64,000 bases of DNA, taken from contig NVXK01000001.1 of assembly GCA_002733905.1 (NCBI GenBank), positions 89,770-153,769 on the forward strand. The letters run 5' to 3'. Every line of letters begins with the position of its first letter. Position 1 is the stretch's first letter. A program made the translations under genes and the position numbers. Under the pieces are notes generated by a model. The model was not told the DNA's origin and did not search any database. It worked only from the letters and a program-made list of their open reading frames with translations. Below are positions 53,491 through 62,300 of the stretch, piece after piece. This DNA comes from Robiginitomaculum sp. (lineage in GTDB: Bacteria > Pseudomonadota > Alphaproteobacteria > Caulobacterales > Maricaulaceae).

Positions 53491-53989
53491 AGGGTTATTT
53501 GCAGCCGTGTCTAGCTTTTGGCGTATCCCAATACTGGCTGCAATGGTTTTGGCGACAGGCGCCTTTGGGTATTATTTTTACGCCTTTGCACCGACAAAGC
53601 TAATCGCCGTAAACTACTCACCATCACTAGCATATTCCGTCTATCTCGTGGATAAAATGGATACGGATATTACGTATGGGGATCTGATTGCCTTCAAGCC
53701 GCCCTTGGAAGCTGCGGGCGGCCGTAACTTCATTAAAAGAGTAAAGGGACTTCCCGGCGATCTCATTCGAAGGGAAGGGGACATATATTATATTGGCGAC
53801 GCCGAGGTTGGGTATATTCAGGCCTACACTCGAATTGGGCAACCTTTAGAAGGCATAAAGACCGGCATTATCCCGAAAGGCAAAATATTCGTCGTCGGGG
53901 ACCATTTCGGGAGCTTTGACAGTCGTTACAAAATCATTGGCCTCATAGATATGGAGGCTGTCAGTGGCACTGCAAAACCTTTGTTCTAA
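53477..53989 (+). CDS. Conjugative signal peptidase (TraF/TrhF, S26 family)
   Basis: The start is ATG at 53477 behind AAGGGGG, giving 170 aa. A membrane anchor (residues 17-34) precedes the catalytic Ser region (NYSPSLAYSVYLV, probable Ser50) and the Lys region (FIKRVKGLPGD, probable Lys87), with a closing GDHFGSFDSRY box. The usual SxPxG around the Ser is altered to SLAYS. RP4 TraF and R27 TrhF process and cyclise pilin, and a similar role is inferred. Confidence 0.85.
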   Translation: MAKNRGLFAAVSSFWRIPILAAMVLATGAFGYYFYAFAPTKLIAVNYSPSLAYSVYLVDKMDTDITYGDLIAFKPPLEAAGGRNFIKRVKGLPGDLIRREGDIYYIGDAEVGYIQAYTRIGQPLEGIKTGIIPKGKIFVVGDHFGSFDSRYKIIGLIDMEAVSGTAKPLF

Positions 53990-54617
53990 AATCCTTATAA
54001 GTATTGTTGGCGTCGGCGTTCTCGCCACATCTGCCCATGCTGAGAACCTTGGCACATATGGCAATACATACCCGATAAAGGAAAAGAACTTTCTGGATGC
54101 CATCAAGGATATGATTACGGGTTTGGAAGACAGTGGCGAGCTGGACAAAATGAATACGGCGTTCAAAGAACGCGCTACCAAATCCATAATGAGACCGCCC
54201 GGGCTTGGGTTGCCCCGTGCAATGCAAAACCGTTCTTTTATCTATGATCCTGCGGTTATTGTACAGGAGGATATTACGGATCTACGTGGAAATATTATTG
54301 CAACAAAGGGAACCGTCGTAAATCCGCTAGAGCACATGCAATTTTCAGGCAAGCTTCTATTTTTCAATGGCGACGATAAAGCACAGGTAAAATGGGTCTT
54401 AGAAGAGAGTGCAAATTGGGAGGGAGATATTTTTCTCATTCTCACGGATGGTTCGCCTATCGAGCTTATGCGCGAAACCAAGCAAAGAATGTATTTCGAT
54501 CAACGGGGCTATCTCACATCCACCTTTGGCGTGAGGGCGGTTCCGGCCGTACTTTACGCTGACCAGAACTTGATGCAAGGCCAGGAAATATTTCTGGGGG
54601 TGAGTGTCGATGATTAA
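53964..54617 (+). CDS. traW: Conjugal transfer protein TraW
   Basis: A 217-aa secreted protein with a GTG start overlapping the peptidase gene by 26 bp. A signal peptide ends in SAHA. The body has GTYGNTYPIKEKNFLDAI and the C-terminal FDQRGYLTSTFGVRAVPAVL, the hallmark of TraW, which acts with TrbC and TraU in pilus assembly. Confidence 0.93.
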   Translation: MALQNLCSKILISIVGVGVLATSAHAENLGTYGNTYPIKEKNFLDAIKDMITGLEDSGELDKMNTAFKERATKSIMRPPGLGLPRAMQNRSFIYDPAVIVQEDITDLRGNIIATKGTVVNPLEHMQFSGKLLFFNGDDKAQVKWVLEESANWEGDIFLILTDGSPIELMRETKQRMYFDQRGYLTSTFGVRAVPAVLYADQNLMQGQEIFLGVSVDD

Positions 54618-55656
54618 AAATTACAAACTCACGGCTTATTCATTCCTCATAACTGTCATGTGCGGGTTTATGTTACAATATGTTGCAAGGGCTCAAACCC
54701 CGAGCCTGCCTGATATTACCCAAAAAGTAGATGGATGTCGTGGCAAGTTCCTCCACCCTTGGAATGATGTATGCTGGGATTGTTTTTTACCGCTGACAGT
54801 TGCGGGTGTGAAAGTTTTCAAATCGAGCCTTCCTGATACCAAGAACTATTCATTGCCAGCATGTGCGTGTACCAATCCATTCCCCCGTATTGGCATACCA
54901 GTTTCGTATTGGAATCCAACGCGCCTAGCAGACGTGACAAGAGATGAATATTGCTTTGTTGGGCTAGGGGGATTGAAAATTGATCCCGGTATTGGGTTTG
55001 ACGGGAAAGCCAAGCGCAATATCAATCAAAAAGTCGGGCATCATCATGTGCATTGGTATATATACCCATTGCTGTATTGGATGGATTTTCTGACAGATGT
55101 CTTGTGTCTGGAGCAAGTCGATTTCGATATTGGGTATATTACGGAACTAGACCCTTTGTGGAACAACGATATGCTCTCGGTATTGATCAATCCCGAAGCC
55201 ATACTGTTCGGCAATCCAATTGCACAGGCGGCCTGTTCCGTCGATTGCGGGATTGCATCTGCTAACAAACTTCCATCTGACAAACTGTTCTGGTGTGCGG
55301 GATGTCAGGGTTCATTGTATCCGTTTACTGGCAATGTCGGGGCGGAGAACACCGAAATGCAGGCCTCCACTCTTGTCGTAGCGCGCATGGCGGCAAAACT
55401 ACATCGCCAACTTATTCTTTGGGATACTTCGGGGAGCAAGGCGAGTGATCTTTGTTATAAAAAACCCGCACCCATCATCAAGAAATCTCAATACCGCATT
55501 CAAATGGGGTATCCGGCTCGGCATACGAGCGGGCCATTCGTCTGCCCTCGCATTGGTACGATGACCATACCTTATGAAAGCGGCCGAACGCCGGCAATCG
55601 TTGGCGAGAATAAGGCCTTTATTATCTGGAGGAAGAGAAATTGTTGCGTATTTTAA
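54610..55656 (+). CDS. traU: Conjugal transfer protein TraU
   Basis: The ATG at 54610 is preferred (nine bases after a GGGGG ribosome site); a GTG two codons earlier is in frame. About 348 aa with a signal peptide, then the TraU pattern of many cysteines: FLHPWNDVCWDCFLPLTVAG, ACACTNPFPRIGIPVSYWNP, VHWYIYPLLYWMDF and CAGCQGSLYPF. It is a periplasmic protein needed for DNA transfer, probably a substrate of the DsbC-like protein. Confidence 0.95.
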   Translation: MIKNYKLTAYSFLITVMCGFMLQYVARAQTPSLPDITQKVDGCRGKFLHPWNDVCWDCFLPLTVAGVKVFKSSLPDTKNYSLPACACTNPFPRIGIPVSYWNPTRLADVTRDEYCFVGLGGLKIDPGIGFDGKAKRNINQKVGHHHVHWYIYPLLYWMDFLTDVLCLEQVDFDIGYITELDPLWNNDMLSVLINPEAILFGNPIAQAACSVDCGIASANKLPSDKLFWCAGCQGSLYPFTGNVGAENTEMQASTLVVARMAAKLHRQLILWDTSGSKASDLCYKKPAPIIKKSQYRIQMGYPARHTSGPFVCPRIGTMTIPYESGRTPAIVGENKAFIIWRKRNCCVF

Positions 55657-56399
55657 TACTCATATGTTTTGGCTTTAGCGCGGTTTTGACTTTCAACGCC
55701 ACAGCCCAGACCATGCCAATAGAAGGCGCCATCCAAAAAGATGATGGTACAATAAGTGTACTAAAAGAGTTGATTAAAGAACTGGAAAATGAAGCCGCTT
55801 CTAAACGTGGGCAAATTGGTGAACTAGAAACGAGCGCGCCTACAATGAATGATACCGGCTCTTTTGATATTGGAGGGGTCTGGAGTTCAATTGACGAGGG
55901 CCGACTGATCCTTCTCAACAAAGACCGTCTGAAGGAAGGCGAACAAGCGGGCATTGTATATGTGTTCATATCGTTCTCCATGCCGGATCAAATGATCATT
56001 GATTATATGGCCGAAGCTGACAAAGCCGGCGCCGTTGTTGTTATTCGCGGGCTGATTGAAGATCCTGAGAAGCCAGGAAAAGTAACCTTGAAGAAGACAT
56101 CCGAGTATTTACAGAATTTACTCAAAGATGGAAATATGGGCGGCGTGTCGTTGGATCCAAATGCGTTTACAGCTTTTAGGATAGAAGTTGTACCAACATT
56201 TGTTTCAGCATTGGAAGTCGCCCCGCCTGGCCTTGAGAGAGGTCAAAACGTAAACGTCCCGCATGACAAATTAAGCGGCGCTGTGTCTTTGAAGTTCGCT
56301 TTGAAGACTTTGGCCGAGAAAGGGACGGTCGCGCCATTCATAGCACAATCCCGTCTAAAGCAATTAATGCGGAAAGATACGGGTGAGCGTACTCCTTAA
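55641..56399 (+). CDS. trbC: Conjugal transfer protein TrbC (F-type)
   Basis: The start is TTG at 55641, eight bases after GGAGG and inside the end of traU. This gives 252 aa with a signal peptide. The C-half is thioredoxin-like, with YVFISFSMPDQMI and IEVVPTFV, typical of F-type TrbC, which forms a pair with TraW. The catalytic cysteines of thioredoxins are absent, as usual for TrbC. Confidence 0.9.
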   Translation: MLRILILICFGFSAVLTFNATAQTMPIEGAIQKDDGTISVLKELIKELENEAASKRGQIGELETSAPTMNDTGSFDIGGVWSSIDEGRLILLNKDRLKEGEQAGIVYVFISFSMPDQMIIDYMAEADKAGAVVVIRGLIEDPEKPGKVTLKKTSEYLQNLLKDGNMGGVSLDPNAFTAFRIEVVPTFVSALEVAPPGLERGQNVNVPHDKLSGAVSLKFALKTLAEKGTVAPFIAQSRLKQLMRKDTGERTP

Positions 56400-59300
56400 A
56401 TATGTTGGGTCATTCCTAGTAACAAGTTTCGTGCTTCTGAGTACGCAGCTTGCCTATGGCCAAACGAACCATACTCGGGCTGGGGACCGAGAAGATCAAA
56501 CCTATGCAGAGGAAATCAATCAATCGACTATAGATGTGATGGCCGTCCCCAACCCAACAGGAATACCGTCTACAATCACCGATGCTGTGACACCGCAAGA
56601 TACGAGTGATTTGGAAACTATCTATGACACCGGTAATCTGCCTACAGAATGCGTGGGGGAATTCTGCGACACTTATAATGATAGCCTAACTCAATACGGT
56701 GATTTACAGCCGGACAATGATATGATGGCGGTTGTTTCAGGCCAAGGCTCGGTCACCAATGGTATTGGCGGTCAATACGCAGATTGCGAGCCGGGGGATA
56801 CCCCTGTTGATCCCGTTTTGCGAGGTCCGGGGTCAACATATACATGCGACTCTGGCAGTAGCCCCGAATTGGAGACGCTCTCATGTGAAGTTATTCTCCA
56901 ACCGACTATCGACATTGATTATGTTTATGATTGCATTATCGAAAACAGCGGCATTGGATCACTTCCCAACGGTCTAAGCGGATATTTGTATGAAGACCCG
57001 TATGATTTAAGTTGGCATGGCTCCCCGCCTTCAGACTGCATATTTTACAACAGCATTGAAGACTTTGAACTTAGAAACGGACGAAATGGGAATATATTCT
57101 TCAACGGGGGAGAAGATAGGTTTAGGGGAAGCTTTTACCTTGCTACTCAATACATCTGCTCCGGTTTTCATGGTAATCCAGTCGGGGGCGTTACTGGTTT
57201 AAACAGGGCTGCATTTGTAGTGGCATCTTCCAACTCGGCCAACGGCATTTTAAACGGCGCGGGTGTGTGTCAAACTCTTGAGGATACCTGTGAGAGATTG
57301 ACGTCTACGTGTGTTGTGGAATCGACAAGCGGAACCGTCATCGAGCAATGCTTTATCGGAGAGCATGGGCGCACCGTACAATCTGCCTGTTCCCAAATCG
57401 CCTTATATGAAGGTGATCCTTCTATTGTCTATGATTGTCTGACATCTAAAACATACCGGGGGGCAGGCAAGGGGTTTAGCGAAGACCTTAGTAATTGTAT
57501 TTCCTACATCAACAATGAAACGACGTATCGCTGTTCTATTGACCTCACTGGGGGCGAGGTCGAGCCGCTTTCATGCACCCAAACACTCGAATATACGTTT
57601 GAGGATCAATATAGTTATAAATGCAAGCACTATGGGCCTGGCCAACAAGTTTCGTGTTTCTTATCAGATATTCCGGGCGAAGAGGATTGTTCCCATTATA
57701 TCGATCAGGGTTTATCACTCATAAGTACGGCTTGTAATAAGCGTAATGTGGCACGGGCATGTATTCGTACGCTTCAAGTTTATGGGGGTAATGAGACAGA
57801 ATGGATCTCCGATAAAAGCTGTACTTTATTAGCGAATGAAGCGTCGTGTGCTTACCAAAATGAAACCTGCATTGCTAATTCTATTGGGAATGACGGGTAT
57901 GTCTGTGAAGTTGGCCATAAAATCGTGGACGTGCCGGAAGAGAAAACCTGCGCGGTAACGTCTACCACACAGACGAGCACTCGCTATATTTACTCAGCCC
58001 AATCCTCAATCAACCCTGAAGCTTTTGACTGTGTTGATCAGGGATATATATATATCTGCCTTACTCAACACCCCTCAATCACGCCCTTGGCTGTCATTGA
58101 AGAAGTGCAAAACATCCAAACAAACGAAAGTGCCTGCGCGACCTTACAAGCAGATAATGATTGCGAGTTAAAATCAACAGTTTGTGCAGTGCCGCTCATT
58201 GAAGTGGTGATGTCTGACGGGACCCAAGAAGAATATTGCCCTCAAAGCCAACGCACATTTGAGTGTAGTGCATCTGTGGCGGTCGATAGTTGCGATATTC
58301 CTACCGGATGCAGTTTTGTAAATGATGTATGTTTGATTACGAATGAGGACGGCTCATGTAAATTGACGCAAAAAAGATATTCATGCGCGTATGAGGGTGA
58401 GTGTATTCGTAGAGAGGCCAGCTATGAGTGCACAACGGAAATAGCCAGTTTAACGCCGAGCCAGACGGTCCATACGTTTGTGAGCAAGGAATGGGTTGGG
58501 AATTGTCCTAACCTTTCACAATGCAGTGTCGAAACGACTTGTGATACTGAAAATGAAACACGTACGTTGGATGGTCAGAACTTCACAGAGAATTGTTGGT
58601 CCAGAACGCTAACAGGAAGCTGTACGGTCGGCGCCGATCCGCTCGGATGTAATCCGCCCCCAGGGTGTCAGTTGGACCGCGAGTTTTGTGCGCAAGGCGC
58701 GCTTGGCAATAATTGCCGCAAATTGGAGAGAACATATAAGTGTGAAAACACGAGCGGTACACCTGCTTACGGGGATTGTGTGGCAGGGGATACGGAGTGT
58801 CTCAAGAGCGCGTATGTTTGTGATACGGGCCTTATCAGAACCCCTGAAATCAATAATTGCTACCTGAATTTGGTCCACACTATTGATAAGGACTATGAGT
58901 ATCTCACAACATCTGAATTTGATTGGCAACAAGAGGTGTTTGTACCTTCACCAGCACTTACGCTCATTCAATCTGATAACCAGTGTAACCAAACGGGAAA
59001 AGAATGTATCAAAGCCTCCATTCCGCCGACTTTGCTTTTTCAGTGTGAGATAGGATACCGTGAAAGTATTGAGCAAAAGGTCTGTACTCGCGAACGACAA
59101 ATCGTAACTGATTTGGACTATATTTATAAAGCGGCTCAAATTTGGGACGGTTCTCGATTTGTAGGGCAGGGCGGCTATGACCAAATCATAAGTAGTTTCA
59201 CGAGTTCCGATTGTAAGCAAACCTCAAAAACCTGCACAACGACAAGCCCGGGCGTATTTACAGACTACTCTTGTGAGGTCGGAACGGATTTTAATGTCAC

Positions 59301-62300
59301 CGAGAAAACATGTAATATCGTGGCCGATGTGGAGGTCAGCGTATATCCCCATTATTATGCGGATACGAATTGGAATGGCAGCTCACACGTAAATTCTTCA
59401 CAGCGCAACGCTCTGCGGTCTGCTGGTGTCTGTACGGAGCGAGGGTCCACATGTCTTACACCTTCTCCAGGTGTGTTTACAACTTACTCATGCCAAGTCG
59501 GGGAGCGAAACACCACAACGCGTGTTGATGACGTTTGCACATATAAAAAGAAAATTATTGTCGATACCGATTATTATTATAAAGCTATTTCGGCGTGGAA
59601 TGGTTCGTCCATTGTACGTAGCACCGCTCTGAACAAACTCCTAACGACGCCTTCATGCGATCAAAAATCCAAAACATGTATTACGCCAAGCCCAGGCGTC
59701 TTCACCAATTATACGTGTGACATTGGATATAAGATTGATACGACCAAAGGCAATTGTACCCGAACGCGCAAAGTGACGGTAGATGCAGATTATCGGTATG
59801 TGGGATATGAGAACTGGAACGGTTCAAGTTTTGTGCGCGATTCCAGTCTTACTAATCTTTACGCCCAACGATGGACAAAGGGCTGTGTGCGTGAAAGCCG
59901 AGTGGCCACAAAAACCTCGACAAATATGAAAAGTTTCTATGAGTGTGAAAGTGGTACGCTTACCTATAGCTCTGAGCAAACGTGTAACGTGCCGTTGAAT
60001 GTCAGCATTGTTACTACCAATCGTTATAATTACCGTGTTCAAGAGATGCGTGATGGCGGCCAATTTTCAATGGCTGGATGTGGGTTCTCAGGCTATGAAT
60101 ACATCCAAACCTGTCCACGGTGGAAAAGCTTCTGTCGGGACTATATTTTTGACGAATCCAGTTTTTGGATAAAATACAATTGCCCTGTGCCTATGTCCGT
60201 TTCAGGTGCGGTTTATCTAGGTAGCTCGGTTAGTTACAGGGAAGTCGATAGTCTCGACGAAAGTGCATGTAGCGCACCTATTGGTGCTTCAAAACCACTA
60301 AAATCCGAAACTTGTATTGAGGGGCCAAGCACCAAGACCATCAGCGGAAAACAGGTGACGAGGTCGTGTTGGAAGTGGAAGCGAACTTATGGCTCTACGA
60401 ACAATGAAACGATCAGTACATGTAGCGTTCCTAGTGGATTTAAGCTTGTATCAAGCACGGGTATCAACTTAGGCGTCGGCACGTCCAGTTGGGTAGATCA
60501 TAAGGTTTACACAAAAACCGAAACCAACCCTGCCAACCCTTTCAACACATATATGTGTACGACTGGATATTATTTTAATGGGGCAGGGAGCAAAATCAGT
60601 AAATCATGTTCTCAGCCTTCTGGATCAACTTTGATGAACAATACCTGTATTTATCATGACGGCAATGGGACGTGTCGTATGTGGCGCCGTAGCTATAAAG
60701 TTCCAGACCCGGATCCTTCAGGTGGTAAAACTCAATATAAGGAAATATGGAAGTGTGAGAACACTGTTTCGGGCGCAACCTTGATTGAAACGGTTCGCGA
60801 GATTGAAACCAATACCATTAACAATGCCAATTGCCCGTATGTGAAAGACAATGACTGTAGTGTTTCAAGTGGATGGACATGTATAGAACCTGGCGAGGCG
60901 CGTACTATTAACGGCCTAAGCGTTTACCAATCTTGTTGGAAGTGGACACAGCAATATACATGCAATCGCCGCACAGATACCAATACCTGTAATGTACCTG
61001 CCAATTCGACTTTAACCAATACCCAGTGTTTATGGTCCGACAGCGCGTGTCGCCTAGAACGTAGAACCTATAAAGTGACTTTGAATGATCCGAGCGGGGG
61101 CTGTCATAAGTGGGAATATAAATTCTTATGCGAGCATCAAACCGCAGGGGCAGGGACGCCTTATGATACAGACAAACGTCTTGAAAGCGAGAGCTGGGAT
61201 TGGGGTAACTGCGCGGTTAAAGATAATAGTGATTATACTTATACGGGCACGCAATGGTGTATCGAGGGTCCTGCGACCCGCATTATAGACGGTTTATCCG
61301 TAACGCGTAATTGCTGGAAATATGGCCGCTCATATGATTATTTGCATACGGTGCGAACGGATACCTGCCAGGTCTTACAGGCTAGTTTAAGTCGAGGTGA
61401 GAAACCCATTCAGCACGCAGGGCTTGATATAATCAGTACGGATTTACAAGACCTCATTCCGGACTTTACATTACCTAACCTCATCAACCAAACACACACA
61501 CTGCACACAGCGGCCGCCCCAGGTGATGATTTTGTAATTCTCGCCCAAACTACTGAAGACGATGTCCGTACAGGAGAGCTTATCGAAGAAACATGCTTAG
61601 AGTACACATCGTCTGGACAGTGCCAACTTTGGCAACGCCGCTACCGCGTCGAAGAAGTTGACCCGAGCGGGGGATGTCATAAGCGCCGATTTGAATATCA
61701 TTGTACCCGTGATGTATCAGGAGCGGGGACACCATTTGAGTATGACCGCAAACTGACAACGAATGATTGGGACACTTCGGCCTGTGACGTGCATGAAGCA
61801 AACTCTATATGTGAGAAAATAGAATCCGTTTGTACAGAAACCGCTTCCATTCGCACAATAAACGGGCTTAAAGTAAATCGCTCATGTTGGAAGATCAGAC
61901 GCAAATATAGATGTTCTGCGCCGTTTAGTGTGGATACCTGTAATGTACCTGCCGCCGCAGTCTTACCCCCTCAAGAAACCTGCCTAGAAAGAGATCAATA
62001 TAATAACTGCATCCGTACGCGCTATGATTATCAAATCACTGGCGAGGATCCGAGCGGGGGCTGTCATCGTTGGGATTATGCATATTTCTGTGAGAAACCT
62101 GTAAGTGGAGTGACGCCTTTTAGAATTGACGAGCACATTCAAAGCGAAAAAATCGTATTAACTGGGTGTTCGGGCGGCGAGAGTTCGGTGCGGTGCGACA
62201 ATTCTGCTTATGTGTGTTCACAGGGGCGCGAGACCCGTCAAGTCGGAGGTCTTTCTCTCAACCGCGCTTGTTGGGGATGGGAGCGCATTCAGGATTGTTA

